In this document: positions 1 through 12,777 of the stretch, in pieces
How the letters are laid out: each line of letters begins with the position of its first letter
Numbering within the stretch: the stretch's first letter is position 1
NCBI RefSeq assembly: GCF_028502605.1
Contig: NC_079233.1
Span: 7,068,001 to 7,132,000 of the forward strand
Length of the DNA: 64,000 nt
Direction of reading: 5' to 3'
Source of the DNA: Trichoderma breve
Taxonomy: Eukaryota > Ascomycota > Sordariomycetes > Hypocreales > Hypocreaceae
Notes under the pieces: generated by a model
What the model was told of the DNA's origin: nothing
What the model saw: only the letters and a program-made list of their open reading frames with translations
Databases searched by the model: none
Made by a program: the position numbers and the translations under genes

Positions 1-3000
1 TTACACACTGGCTGATCCATAGCTATAGAGGCTCAGTCTGTTGGAACCACCGCAAATTTCAGCAGCGTTGCCGGCACAATTCATGTTGCACCCAGCGTTT
101 CCGTCTGGAGCGATAGTATTGCCATTGGCGAGGCTGTTACCGCAGTCTGGAATTTGTTAGAGCTAGAGCAAAAGAATCACAAACTGGAAGGAGACTTACA
201 GCACTCATCGGCAAACTCGAGGCCTGCAAGAACAAAGCCCAAGCTCTTGCATATACTTTGACATGCCTCAACAGTCATTGACGTTGGCCCGTTGGGAACC
301 CCCTCGGCAGTCAGTGCTCGAGCGTTGACACTATCTGTATAGCATCCTCTGGAGGTCCATCCGGTGCTCGCGGGGGGCGGAGCTCCAGTTGCGGTCGCCA
401 GTTGGTACACGTTAAGGCGATTTGGGCCTCCACATGTTTCCTGCGGCGCACCGCTACAGGTCATGGTGCACTGAGCATTTCCGTCAGAAGCAGGGCCGCC
501 TCCGTTTTCGAACTTGGTATCGCACCCTAGATATCGTTAGTCCTATAAGAGTATCATCGTCCTTGATACAATACTTACAGCATTCTCCCGAGTATTCAAG
601 ACCCGCAATAGTATATCCAGCAGCTTTGCAAGCCGTCTCGCACGCCTCGACCGACATGGCAGATGCACCTCCTGCGACTTGAACCTGGTTGGCTAGAGTT
701 CGACCATTCACGTTGTCAGAGTAGCATCCTAGGGAACTCCATCCAGTTTGCTTGGGCGGTGAGCTAGTGGTGATGGTCGACATTGTTGTCGGACCCTTTG
801 TTGTGGAGCTAGGAGGAGGGGGGTTCGTGCCTCCACTGCCAGAAGCAAGCCGGAAGAGAGCAATGACATCAGCGAAGGCGTTGGCATTGGCAGAAGAAGC
901 CGCCAGCACATTTCCATTCTCCGTGATCGAGTTGACGACGCCAACTGTTCCCAAGTTGTAGATGTTAATGTTGGTCAGCGTGCCTTCGAGGTCGACGATG
1001 TTATTTTGGCAATTTTGCGGCTCCACACCATTGTTGCAGCCTTTTACTTGTTAGCTTACTTCTATAGATTGAAAGAGACAACGAATTACCTTTTCCATCG
1101 TTGTTTTCGAAGAAAGAATACAAGCCGGCAGCATAGATGAGAACATTCTTGGAGCCAAGGATTCTCAGGCCCCAAGCCTCAGCACATCGGCCAGATTGGC
1201 CGGCGCAGGAAGTTGCAAAGTTGGGGTCATTTATAGCAGAATTGACGGTGAAGGGAGTTGGGGCGAGGGGATTTGGTTGGTAGTACCTGGTCGGAATTTA
1301 TTAGCCATGAGCAAATGAGGGCGATTGATATACCTACGGTGTCTCTGTCTGAATAACTCCTGCATAGATGTTTTGGGTGTTGGCAAACTGATACTGATAC
1401 AGAACGTGGTGCTCAACAGCTGTTCCGACACTGGAAGAGCGCGTCAGTAGATTGCTCAAAGCAAAATAGAAGAGAAAACTTTGGGACTCGGATAGAAGAT
1501 ATCACATACAACCAGAAAGTTCCTGCAGTGCTTTCCACATACAAGCCTCTGCCGCTGAAGATGGTGATTTGCGAGTTGTTTGCGTCTTCAATGTCGTGGT
1601 CTGCAGTCCAGAGCCAGTTCTGTTCACGTTAGCTAGTGACCAAGCTTCCACGCTGGGTTGACTTACATTCTCCATGTACAGGTTGCTTGCGCTGGACGTG
1701 ATATGCATGGACATGTAGGCACCGATACAAGCTGTGTTGACAGCCGTGCTACCCGCAGTCACCGGACATTGTGCAAGCTGGAGGTTTGATCCCTTGAAGC
1801 CACCAATTCTGGTATGTACGTCCCACATACCACTGGGGGTTCCAGAAGTAGCCAAGTTCCACTCGATGAGAACAGCTCCAGCTTGTGTGCCTTGGGTGGC
1901 TACAATCATGTCTGACCATTCCACCTGCCCAGTCTGGCCAGGCGTACCCACTTGAACAACAGGCTTGGGGTTGTTCTGGTCATTGAAGAAGCTTCCAGAA
2001 GACAAGATGATGGGGTATTCTTCTCCGACCAGCTTCGCACCAGGGGGGATCTTGAGGGTGCTAGTAACGCGGTAAATACCAGCGTCAAAGTACACGATTT
2101 GGCCTGCAGCGGTTGCACTGTTGATGATGTTTTGTAGAGCAGCGGTGTCGTCCGTAACCGCGTTACCTGGATTCGCACACTAGGTTAGCACTCAAATCTC
2201 TACACATCACAGGCACTCATGCTCACCAGTGGCGCCGGCAGATCGAACGCTCTTGAATGACGAAACCGGCAGGGTTTCGTATTGAGGCTTCGAGCGCGTG
2301 TAATACTTGGATCCGCTTAAGAGTGATGAGGGACGGGCATTTGCTGCGATAGTGCCTTGGAACGATGTCGGTCCATTTGGAGTATACTGATGGCCCTGAC
2401 CCCATGCAGCGATTGTCGTAGTTCCGCCAGCCAGAAGAGTAGCACCGCTGGTCGATTGAACGGCCACTGGAACATTATTGAGAGAAAGGTTCTCAATGAT
2501 GAGGCTGTTGGATGTGGGGGGCGTTTGGTTTGAACTGTAGCTGGTCCTGATTCCGACTGGTGTTCCGGTGATAGAACTGTCAATCAGTGTAATAGACTCG
2601 GCGGACGAGATGTCAATTCCCAATCCACAGTTGTTGATGCTGATGCCCTGGTAAACCCACTCCCAGGTAAAGCCACTGACAATGGCTGTCCCACAGTTGT
2701 TGAATACCAAGTTGCGCATCGTGAACTGTTGATTACCTACAGCTGCACCGATCAAGCCACCGTTGAAAGTCAAGTCTGTGAGGAATCCAGCAGAGCCTAT
2801 GGAGCTATTAGCTAGGAACAGATGAAAAGTGTCGTGGCTCTGTAAGACATACCATTTTCGACGAAAAGACCAACTTGTTGATTTCCAGACGCAGTACTCA
2901 TTGTGACCTGGATGTTCTGCAAGCTTGTCGCCTGGGCTGTCGGCCAATGGATACCATACGTCTTGGGGGCAGAAGCCGGCATAGATGTCATATCAAGCTT

Positions 3001-3589
3001 AAAATTGCGCACTTGACGATAGAACACGTTGGTAGAAATCCAGTTGGGGTCATTGGGGTTGTTGTCGCCATAGTAGGTATCACCATCAATGAGAGCAATA
3101 CCGTTGAAGTTCGCCGTCGCCTTAATGGTGGGAAGATTGGTCGCATCACCAATGATGTTGGTATAGTATTGATCAATGATGGGAGTCGAAATCAGGTATG
3201 TTCCAGCCGGGAAGTACACTATCGCCGGAGTCAAAGTGCTGGATTTGCAGAGTCGGCCACATCGACCCCCTGACAGGATGGCATTGTTAATTGCTGCCGT
3301 GTCGTCGGTAACACCATCACCTTGAGTATTCTACGTCAGTAACTGTAAGACACCCAATGAAATGAGGGAGAATAATTATACCCTTTGCGCCAAAGTCCTT
3401 TACATTGCGGTATACGGTGTAACCACTGGGTGCGAAAGGCGCAATTCCTTGTTTGGCAATATTCTCATACCAATAAGACGAAGCACGCTTTTCCACAGCG
3501 GGTTCAGCCTCGGCCCCAGGGACAATCACGCCCCGGCACGTCGCTGCAAGCGCGAGGGCCGAAAGAACGACGGAGCGCATGAAGCCCAT
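1..3589 (-). CDS. GH55 exo-beta-1,3-glucanase with two C-terminal WSC domains
   Basis: Secreted glucan 1,3-beta-glucosidase of family GH55, expected to release glucose from beta-1,3-glucan outside the cell. Ten exons fit: 3589-3382, 3320-2853, 2796-2227, 2166-1667, 1619-1510, 1430-1338, 1286-1090, 1040-579, 526-200, 146-1. They sum to 1027 codons, and the TAA occupies the first three bases of the window. The protein starts with a signal peptide. It has the two pectate-lyase-like halves of GH55, each opening with a similar motif (VKDFGAKGDGVTDD and VRSAGATGNAVTDD), and the NWLWTADHD motif. After a Ser/Thr/Pro linker come two WSC modules of about 90 residues (GCYSDNVNGRTL and GCYTDSVNARAL), each with an ECWCD or ECYCG-type cysteine pattern. 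WSC modules bind polysaccharide, so a cell-wall or prey-wall target is likely. The gene looks intact. Confidence 0.95.
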
Positions 3590-5386
3590 GATGATAGAAG
3601 CTCTCTGCGCAGCTTCGCAGTTACAATGGATGAGCCAAGTAGCAGGGTGACAGAAGAGACTTCCCAGGGGGCTCTATGCTCTTAAATCATTTTGAAGAAG
3701 AATACTGAAACACGGCAAGTGGGCATGGATAAATTACGCTTAATGGGAGTTGAGAACTCCGCGATTCAGTTAGACAAAAGAAAAGGGCCTTTTAGTCAAC
3801 CACGAGGAAGCTTTCCATGAGCCATAGATGGAGAACGACCGAGAAAGTCATCGCGATTGCGTTGCAAAAGACGAGCTATGATGGCAATAGCTCGGCACCC
3901 CTTACCCGGTAACCTTGCTCGTGGGTAGACAAATAGGGCCCAATAAAGAATAGGCCCGAGATGATGCCAGCTGTTCATGCTAGTGAAGCGTTCTTTCTAT
4001 GCATCTTTGGCGGCAGAGAGTCCGGGGTGGGAGATGTGGGCTTCGGCGATGTTTGGCGGTTGGACCGACATGAAGCCTAGTCATCTATTCCGAACGGTCA
4101 CGCATTGAACGGGCGCTCGTGCTGTGGGAAGAGAAACTGAGAACAACGCCGAAACCAGTCTGGACTCTGGACGCGGCGCTCTCGCAAATCAAGTTTCCGC
4201 AACCTGGGGTGGAGCGCGTGTTCAGTTTAGCATTTCTCGCGCCGAAACCTGCGATGCTCAAAGGGGAAAAGGCCCAGACAACGTGAGATGAGCAGAGCCA
4301 GAAGTCATGCGGTCGCGGAATCTCGGACTCCAGGGTCAGCCCAGCCCAAGTCCAGCCCCATGTGCCGAGTAGCTCCGAACACCGGTACCAGGGAGCATCT
4401 CATTAGGACCGAAATCTGCTGCAGAGTTGTGGCTTCTTGCCGCATATATGCGGGGTGATAGCGAGTCTGGGGTCGAGACTCCAGACTTCCCCAGGATGGC
4501 AAAATAAAAGCGCGGAGAGCAGGACGAGGTGTAATTGGCGCGGACCCCGGCAGATCGGCAGGGCCAAATACGGCCGGGAATCACCTATGAGTATCGGTGA
4601 TATGCCACAGCGGGACATGCCTAGGCAGAATTGCCACATGTGGCCACGGGTTGATTTGTATGGGTTACTTTCTGGTCATTCTCCCACCACTTATCTCCCG
4701 CAGATATTAAGATGATGTAATAGTTAGTTGACGGCTGAATCAAGCCAACCTGGTCTGTCAATTAACCCAATTCATTTTTGCCAGCTAGACTATCGTCATG
4801 AGAGCTCCTTTGTCTGCTCCGTATGCTGCGTGCTGTCCTCCTGCCCTTTTTAGATTCAGTTTTTAACATCGCTTACGCAAGAAGAATTACTGTCGCATGT
4901 TCAATGGAGTCAATATTGAATAAAATCTGCCATGGAATGTGCTTGGTGGAATATATTTAGATATGTAAGCAAACTACTAACCATGAGATTCGGCTCGGGG
5001 TGTGTGGGGTTGAAAGAAGAAAAAAAAAACTCACAAAGATTCGCTTTGTGATTCTATAATTTCAACCTATCTATAATAGTCCATTAAACCCTGAGAAGTG
5101 ATAAGTTTTCCAAGGAATACATGGAGGAGAATTATCACTCTCTGGTAATTAAGTCCCTTTCAAGGTGAATTACATCTTCTAGAATAGTATGTGGAATATC
5201 ACGATGAAGACTTTGGGTATCTTTCTGTTATCATGTGTAGGTTAGGTATAATATTTTATTGATGAAAGGTCTTAGTTGTCTATCATACAGTCGGGGTTAG
5301 GACCTCTCGTATACACGATCTACGAGATCCGTAGAGACCGATTGGTCAGGGATACCCTGCAGTCAACACTTTCCGACTAAACCAAA
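3590..5386. other. Intergenic region without recognisable gene
   Basis: About 1.8 kb between the start of the GH55 gene and the 3' end of the serine hydrolase gene. The part next to 3590 must carry the glucanase promoter. Short open frames at 3796-3978 and 4305-4715 overlap in several frames and resemble nothing I know. From about 4700 on the sequence is AT-rich. Confidence 0.5.
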
Positions 5387-6985
5387 TCATATTGTAAACC
5401 AAATCATATTCCCGTTCAGTGCTGGCTCAAGGTCTAATCCCACTTGAGCGACTTTATTATCAGCATCTACTTTGAACGACGCTCGTACAACCAAGTGGTC
5501 GCGCGGATCCTCGTTCAGAGTCATAAGAGTGGCCAACCAAGATTCCTTGCAGACATGCACCATCCGTATTACCATGGGGATCTCTTGAGCAAGACGCGAA
5601 GCAAATAGCGAATCTCCACGACACTCCAAAACTAAATCACCATAACCGGCGTGAATATAGTCTCCAGCGTAGGATTGGTAGGGAAGAGGAGGTGAACATC
5701 CAGGGCATGGGAGAGATGGGTAGAGGGTTTCTGGGGAGCGAGCAATATCTGATCTTCGCTGAGAAATACGTTCCTGGAGTTTAATATTCCAGTCAACTCT
5801 TTCATCTTCAGGTGTCCCAAGGAGATCATCAAGCATCCCCATATATAGAGCTGTCTGGACGCAATGGCTTGACCCTCTTGTGTTTCCCATCATTACCAGC
5901 CCCCATTGGCGATCTGGGAGATACATCGCGGTGGTTCCAAATCCAGTCCAACCACCACTATGCCATATGATGCGTTGCCCGCGGTAGTAATCGATGAACC
6001 ATCCCAAGGCGTAAGAATGCGGTACTGGGAATGGATTGTTACCGGGGGCTGAAAATGAGATCCGCGGGGTAGTCAGGGTGGTATGCCCAGCCGGACTTAT
6101 GGGCGGAGACTGCGTCATCATGCACTGCAGCCATTTTGCATAGTCAACAACGTTGCTGATAATAGCTCCCGCCCCTGACACTGCAGGAAAATCAGGCACT
6201 GGCTCTTCCACAAACGATTCACTCGCTTCGCTCCATGCGTATCCGCGAGCTAGGACTGTTCCTGACGCCTTGGCTTCCATTGCATCTGTCGGCGTCCAAT
6301 AGGTGCGGGTCATGCCCAAAGGCTGCCAAATGTTTTGTTTCATGAAATTGCCCAGACTCATTGAGGTCATAGTCTCCATAGCATGCGATACAGTCGAAAA
6401 CATGTAGCTACTATAGAGATACCGTGTACCTGGTTCTGCAGCTCTAGGGAGATATCTCAACGAGCGGACAACATCTCTTACAGATGCGGATTTCGGCTTG
6501 AAGCTAAATTTATGGTCTGGTAAACCGGTCTGATTGCTGAGTGCATCTTCTAGCGTGATACGGGAGGTGATGGAATCATCGTCCAGAGCAAAGTCGTCAC
6601 CTAAAATTGAAGAGAGCGTTGTTTGCCATGATAAATTCGATGGACAGTGATTGAACGACGAGCGCAAATCCGCGTTATCCACCAGTAAAGAGACGCTAGC
6701 AGCAGTGAAAGCCTTGGTAGTGCTAGCAGTAAAAAAGACTGATTCTGGCGTTACAGCAATATCAGGTAATTGTGCAAGTCCATACGCCTAAACTCTGGTT
6801 ACCTCTGCCGTCATACTCTTGAGAAAATGGCGTACCTTGAAACTGGTCGAGGAGCCTTGAATAAGTCCAATTGCCAGACCGGGAACATGCCATGCATCCA
6901 TCAACTTTTGAACTTTTTCGTTGAATTCGTCGTTAAAGTATGGACCGCTGGATCGCGAAGGGTCATTTACGTTGTTGCGCTCCAT
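5387..6985 (-). CDS. Class C beta-lactamase-like serine hydrolase
   Basis: Serine hydrolase of the beta-lactamase/penicillin-binding-protein superfamily. In fungi these usually act as esterases or transacylases on small molecules rather than on antibiotics. Two exons (6985-6836 and 6787-5387, intron of 48 bases) give 516 residues. The catalytic SxxK motif is STTK at about residues 72-75. The second motif is YSS (usually YxN) within LYSSYMF, and the third is the HSGG of WHSGGWTGFGTT. No signal peptide is seen, so a cytosolic enzyme is likely. The last 130 residues form the usual C-terminal beta-rich extension. The substrate cannot be told from sequence. No biosynthetic neighbour is obvious. 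Confidence 0.9.
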
Positions 6986-7566
6986 CTGGACGGTGTTGAA
7001 CGACTTCGAAGTAAAGTGGCCAATGAGTAACCTCGTTAAAAAAACCGCCGCCGCTGTATTAGTGTCCGGTTCTCCGCAGTAAACGTATATCCTTTGGACT
7101 GTATCTAGGCTGATGGAAACAGGGGTGCATGTGGTTTAGAGATATATGTATAGTTTCTTTCGACTTTTGTAGAGAGTGTGGCGGAAGTCCACTCCATCAT
7201 CGGGAGTCCGCATCATAACATGCGTATAGTAATACGACACGGTGGGTACAGCATCCGTCATAAAGGATTCTTCCACATGTTATGAGTCACATTAAAGTAG
7301 ACGACAATAGTTCCTTATCTCAGCGGTCCTTTTGGAAATTGAACATTATACCAATGGGTGAAATTTTTTTAGTTTAGTTTGGATGTTGGATAGAAAACGA
7401 GGAAAGCGAGAAACGGTCACCATACAGCAATAGACAATCCGCACACACCCGCCACACTAAACTCGCCTGGAATGGCGAGCGTATTCTCCTCGTATGTGCG
7501 CACACTCATTCTGCTGCGCCAGGGCACCTATACATTGGTCAAGGGGGGTAGATAAGATAATACGGC
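6986..7566. other. Intergenic spacer with serine hydrolase promoter
   Basis: About 580 bases between the start of the serine hydrolase and the stop of the GNAT gene, both on the minus strand. I see no coding signal. It should hold the hydrolase promoter and the GNAT 3' end. Confidence 0.5.
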
Positions 7567-8344
7567 TTAGACTCGCTCGCTCTTCTTTTTTCGTAGCATA
7601 GGCACTGCCGATGCTTCCACGCCAGAATCGTTAAGGAGCTCGCTGTAACCCCGCCGTTTATAGAATTCGGGTACGGCTCCGTCTAAAAAGAGAGGGACGT
7701 CGATTTCATCAGCTATTTTGTCCGCTTCTGAAAGAATTGCAGTTGCGCATCCTCGCTTTTGCCAAGTATTTCGAGTGACCAAGGCTTCAACAACTGTATT
7801 TACCGGGGAAAAATAATCAGCCGGAGTCCGTTTCAAATTTAAATGACAATGCGATGGACATGGCGAAGGCGTTTTGTTTGGAGAGAGAGACTTACACACT
7901 CGAGGCTGGTTGCCCATTAGCTTGTTGTGGCGCTTCGTCCATGCGCCGAAGAGTTTATCTAGAACCTCTTGTTTCATACCTCGCTGGAGAGGGATACCCC
8001 AGTCGTTCCATACGCTGGTAAAAACATCCCCTGCGGCGATATTGTATACAGTTCCCGTTGCAATTGGATAGCCTGCAGTCAGCTATTAGCTACTTTAATA
8101 CGTAATACGTTTGCTCGCGTGTTGGCTAACCTTCAGCGTCCCGAACGACTAGCAGCTTGACGCGACTATTATCCGCCTTGAGGAGAGCCTCGAATACATC
8201 AGTTGCATACTTTGCCCCGTGGGCATTATGCGGGTAGATGTTGTAATCTCCTTCTGGATTCAGCCCCTCATTGACAAGCTCAATCAGCTCTGGTACATCT
8301 GCTACAGTAGCAGGTTCTACTCGAATTTGAGCATCAATCGCCAT
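7567..8344 (-). CDS. GNAT-family N-acetyltransferase
   Basis: Acetyl-CoA-dependent N-acetyltransferase of the GNAT superfamily, 205 residues. Three exons fit: 8344-8131, 8072-7896 and 7793-7567, with introns of 58 and 102 bases. The acetyl-CoA pyrophosphate-binding loop is seen as QKRGCA (Q/RxxGxG/A) in exon 3, followed by the LFLDG strand and a FYKRRGY segment typical of the C-terminal half of GNAT proteins. The N-terminus IRVEPATVADVPELIELV is the usual first strand and helix. The acceptor (small amine, amino acid or protein) is unknown. The gene looks intact. Confidence 0.88.
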
Positions 8345-8559
8345 GTTGACTTGACTTGCTGAGGGAAGAGCCTGCGAGTTTAGAGCGGGGCAAAAAGAGT
8401 CGAAAAACCTCTGTCGGTCTCATCGCTCATGCTCGCTCGCTGGTATAGACCATCCTTTAAATACCTACTGGAATGAGGACCCCTCGAAGGATTGCATCGT
8501 TCTAGACCTATGACCTTTTGTTATCACTCGTAGCCCATCGCCTCTTAACGCGGTGTTAT

Positions 8560-9052
8560 AGCGGGCTTTGGGGTGGCACTACGGACCAAGTGCGAAGACC
8601 TGTGTAAGCGTGCAGCCAATCAGGACGGCGGCTACAAATATCTGCCCGTGCTATTCGTGCGGGACTACCCTCTGGCGGTGCCATTTTACGGGTGCCAGCG
8701 TCAGCGCTAGCAGTATTACTCTCGCAACGAGTTTGACTCCGGCTTCTCGGGCTTCAAGTATATGTACCCATGACTGCGGTATCTCTGAGGCGGGCGCGTT
8801 CATAACATCAACGACCTAAATGGAGCCATTATAAGACTAACTGAGACGCTTACAGGCCTCGGTTGAAGGCGTATTGATATCATAGCGGCTATGGATTCTA
8901 CGTATCTTCGGGTTGGTTGTCGAATAATCCTTCAACTTCACCAGCGGTAAATACTGAGTGGTAGTACGCACATTACCCAGCGGACGCAAGCACAATCCAG
9001 TCGCAAATCCATACCTCCACGCTGTACAAACTTGTATGCTGTCATCTGTCAA
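8560..9052 (-). pseudogene. Possible relic of an unidentified gene
   Basis: On the minus strand a 71-residue open frame at 9052-8837 is followed, after an intron-like GTAAG...TTAG gap, by a second stretch. The second stretch reads as about 50 hydrophobic-rich residues (VVDVMNAPASEIPQSWV, then a VARVILLALTLAPV segment), an internal stop near 8660, and another hydrophobic segment (IFVAAVLIGCTLTQVFA). The frames do not join cleanly and I recognise no family. The composition, more GC-rich than the flanks, suggests decayed coding sequence, but it could be chance. Confidence 0.25.
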
Positions 9053-9258
9053 GAAAACTCACTAAATTTGCATGTGGATAGAGCATTGAATCAGGCTATC
9101 ACGAGATAACATGCTTCTACGAAACATGATACCAAGAGGATGGTAATTCTGCACCTGGAAATTGCAGAGGAATGACACCACTGGCATAGAACATTTCGAA
9201 TTTTGTTCAAATTGCACGTACATGGCAGTAGCTCATCATGGAAACTACTAGAGAGTAA

Positions 9259-10156
9259 TTATTCGCGTCGACCTAAGACGGCTTGCCACGCCCGGCGCTG
9301 ATGAATGCTGTCCCACCACCGTTTGACATTTGGGCGGCTATCTATCAGATCGGTTTCGCCAGCTGCAGAGAGTAACTCGCCCCAAGATAAGTGAAATAAG
9401 TCAGCCAGTGTGAATTCCTGTTGAACCATGTTAGTAAGATGTATCCTTAAAGCCTCCGTTATATGAGACGAAACGTCTTACGTCTCCAGCGAGATATTTT
9501 GACGTCGCAAGTAGGCGGGATTCATATACGTCCAAAATCGCTTCAAGGTCAGCTCGGTGGCGTGCAACTTTTGCTTCGTCGACATATTCTCCTCGAACTC
9601 TACGCATATCAGTAAAGCTACTTGCATATGTAGTAATGGGGCTGTGGATTAACACACTTCTTGAAAAGCTTCTCGCTGACCAAGTCTTTGGCGGCTGGGT
9701 CAAAGGTAGTAACCTCTACGCTGAGAAGTTGCTCGTAGATGGCGAAGGCTCTGGCGTCAGTCGGATCAACAGTAAGCTTCGACGCTTTTTCTGAATACTT
9801 TGTGCATAGATATTTGCTTATGGCCCTCGATTCTATCGTCGGATCCTTGTCAGCGCGAACTCTGTCCACAAATATCAGCCTGAGGTTCAAATGTACCATA
9901 GAGAACTAAGTCATCGTCCATGACGATAATTGGAATCTTGCCAAAGGGCTGTCTCGCTAAGTGCTCCGGAGTCTGTTGAGATTTCTATTAGATTTTCCAA
10001 AGATGATCTGTGAAGCTGGGTGAGTGGCAATACATTGTTCATCCCACTTAAAACATCGACGAATTTGATCTTGTAGGGCACCTCCAACTCCTCGAGCACA
10101 GCTATTACTCGCCGTGTACAGACGGATGCAGGCATGCCATGAATAACAACAGACAT
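9259..10156 (-). CDS. Glutathione S-transferase
   Basis: Cytosolic glutathione S-transferase of the phi-like fungal type, conjugating glutathione to electrophiles. Five exons (10156-10034, 9972-9897, 9832-9658, 9599-9482, 9417-9259) give exactly 216 residues. The N-terminal thioredoxin-fold half has the active-site helix start GMPASVCTRRV, the cis-proline strand GKIPIIV and the glutathione-contact motif YESRAISKYL (split by an intron, with the E contributed across the junction). The C-terminal helical domain has KYLAGDEFTLADLFHL, the conserved GST N-capping box region. It looks intact. An oxidoreductase pseudogene lies just upstream in the opposite orientation. Confidence 0.92.
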
Positions 10157-10825
10157 CTTAGAGCTTTTCGAGGGTATAAACTTTGGCGGCTCTTTTTTTC
10201 ACCATGAGTAGAGGAAGAACATTCTTTCATGTCATCTTATGCTCGCTTCGGCTACGCAATTATAAGCAACTTTGTCATGATCGGAGTTCCGATAGCAGCA
10301 ATGACAAATGTTTATCACATTAGGTGCCATCCATCCTTCATGATGGAGACAACGGGAGCTTATGAAAGATGAAGATGACAAACTATCCGCTGATGCAACT
10401 GACTAAAACACCGCAATAGTCTCTTCTATCGGTACTAGCCCATTACAGCTTGTTTGAAAAGAGCACATCTGACTCAGGCGTTGATAAAATCGGAACTCCG
10501 CAGCGCTTATACTGCAAAATGAAAAAGCAATTGGACTCCTAGAACCGTGGAAGTACCGGAGTGCCACTACCGCCGGGGTAAATCGGCGTTATGTATCTCC
10601 CACGAGGCGTAATGTTGATAGCTAAGCATATCCTAGTGACAGATCGGATCTCCGCCAACCGATGAGACGTCCCCGCCGACCCGACCATCATAGTATGAGA
10701 ATTCATCTGGGGAGGTGTAGAGTGTGATGTACATATACATTAACATGCGTAGCTCATACATCTCGAGGACACACACTCAAGTCAGCATTGCGAACGCCAG
10801 ATATTCCCCTCTTACCAAATTTACC
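10157..10825. other. Intergenic region between divergent GST and ADH remnant
   Basis: About 670 bases without a recognisable gene. It should contain the GST promoter on the minus strand and the former promoter of the plus-strand dehydrogenase remnant. Confidence 0.5.
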
Positions 10826-11537
10826 ATGTCAGAAACATACGAACAATACAAGGCCGATCTCGATGGTACCCTCGGAGACCCGGAGGAGCCATTTCCTAAT
10901 CTCAAAAAGGTTAAAGTTGAAGCTGAACCTTTACCTCTGGAGCGAGTTTACGTTCGAGTGAGACTGCGGGCTGCCACCGTCAACTGGAGGGATTTACTCG
11001 TCGTCGAGAATTCCCCCTTGTACATTCCTGCTCATCAAGGATTGGTTCCTCTGGGTGATGGCGCTGGCGAAATTGTTGAGATCTCGTCAAAGGGCAGCTT
11101 ATGGTCGGTGGGTGACAGAGTAATTACCGTTCCTAACTGTGGCTGGAAGCAAGGCTATGATGTTGCCGACTTTGATCCAGTCCCTGGTTACGGCTCATCA
11201 AATGTAGATGGGACGCTCTCGAAATTCATGATTGTTCGAGACGATGGCATTGTAAAAGCACCATCGAATCTCTCATGGGAAGAGGCTGCTTGCCTTCCAG
11301 TTGCTGGAGGATCGGCGTGGAATGCCTTGTTTCACGGCCCAACACCTGTGAAGCCCGGCGACTTCGTGCTCACTGAAGGCATTGGTGGCCTAAGTACATT
11401 CGCCATCCAGGTATGTCTTGCTTCTTTCATATCGCGTTGCATATTGTATCCATTGTAATCTTGGACACAGATCTTCTTCGGATGATAAGCTGGAAGAGGC
11501 CAAAAAGCTCGGGGCCACATACACAATCAATTACACC
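10826..11537 (+). pseudogene. Truncated zinc-type alcohol dehydrogenase/quinone reductase
   Basis: The first about 195 codons read cleanly from the ATG at 10826 as the N-terminal GroES-like domain of a medium-chain dehydrogenase/reductase. Seen are the VNWRDLL segment, the GLVPLGDGAGEIVEI motif, the GDRVITVPNCGW segment and the start of the NAD(P)-binding domain (PGDFVLTEGIGGLSTFAIQ). An intron starts at about 11411. The sequence after it, near 11471, still encodes SSSDDKLEEAKKLGATYTI, the second beta-alpha unit. The residues that should join these two parts are missing. After about 11537 no further homology to the family (over 100 residues expected) is seen. This is a deleted and truncated copy, unlikely to make an active enzyme. 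Confidence 0.82.
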
Positions 11538-12115
11538 ATAGTTGTATGGAAGTAGGATCTGGCACTGTCGCACCTCCCTTTGGCGACGCAACGACTATAT
11601 GGTACTTGGCAGATAGTAGGAAATATGGATCTGCAAATTCTGGCTATAAAGAAACAGTTGAGTGTCATAATCCAGTAGTCAAAGGAAGGGAGATCTACCA
11701 GCCAGAAGCCGATTTCAATGTCTTTCTCTGGTGCGTTGGCCACAGACGTAACGAGGAAGATAATTTTCCCTGACATGGTTCAAACTGTTGGGATGCGAAA
11801 AACCGATCGTCCGAAATAAATCGTGTGTGATTTTTACGTCTAAAGGTCAGAGTTTACTACTTGATAAACCACTGTACGCGGTCAACCTTTATATTAGAAA
11901 ATTGATGCAGTGTGTGAGACGATATACATCCGTGCCTCCCGAGCATTGTTGTCCTTTCGTCATTTAATGAGGTCTAGAAACATCCATGTGTTGTACCTTC
12001 GATGCAAGTGCTAGTCCGGTTTAGTATGGGAATAATACACAATTGTCATGAATCGTACCTACGGATTAGTGAAGTACAGTTTTCGAGGGGATATACTGCA
12101 ACACATCTGTGAGCA
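11538..12115 (+). other. Decayed sequence between two gene remnants
   Basis: The stretch between the dehydrogenase remnant and the amidase remnant has a 75-codon open frame at 11546-11773 that I cannot assign. No intact gene is seen. Confidence 0.4.
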
Positions 12116-12753
12116 GCTTCAATGTTATTGCATACGTAACCTCACTTGGGCGCGGGAACTGCACTAGCAGGTCAAGAAGCTATTAGTAGCGTCAATGGCC
12201 ATATGGCTCGTTGCATTGCTAAACTCGGACTTGGGATGGAGACTATTGTTGGTTTGGAGCCATGGTGTGCGTAAGAGTCTCCAAGAGACTGGCGAGCCCT
12301 GGCGTCCGGAAATTGGTTGCTATGAGTAGGCCACGGATATGGATGTCTATGCCCTCTGGCAGCAGCAGAAAGAACGTACTCTTTTGCAAGTGAAACATCT
12401 AACGCGTATGGTGGAAGCTGGTATCGATGCCATCCTTGGGCCGACGACAGCTTATATCGCACCGAAGAACGGCGAACCTAAGACAATGAGCTATAAATGG
12501 TTTCATCATCTTGGACTTTTTAAGAGCCTCATTTCCATCAGGTCTATAAGCGGACAGGGAGCTGGACAAGAGACTAGTAGGCCATATACCACTAAGCACC
12601 ATAGAAACCTTAGCCCAGAAGCATTATGACCTTAATGATACGCATGCATTGTCCATCAGCCTACAGCTGACAGCAAAGACACTGCAAGAGGACAACTTAT
12701 TGGCAATGGTCGAAAGGATCGAGAGAATTTGCATAATAGAATTAAATGAATAA
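12116..12753 (+). pseudogene. Amidase (amidase-signature family) pseudogene
   Basis: Three stretches in different frames match the C-terminal half of fungal acetamidase-type enzymes, in the right order. The first, at about 12150-12275, reads AGQEAISSVNGHMARC and GLGMETIVGLEPW, corresponding to the GQExxxSVxGPMARS...PW region after the catalytic serine. The second, at 12339-12530, contains MDVYALWQQQKERTLLQ and EAGIDAILGPTTAYIAP. The third, at 12627-12753, contains the terminal LSISLQLTAKTLQEDNLLAMVERIE helix region and then a TAA. Stop codons and frame changes separate the stretches, and the N-terminal half with the Ser-Ser-Lys triad is not recognisable. The assignment rests on motif memory, not on a search. 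Confidence 0.72.
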
Positions 12754-12777
12754 CCAAGTAGCCATAGTGGTCCCATT

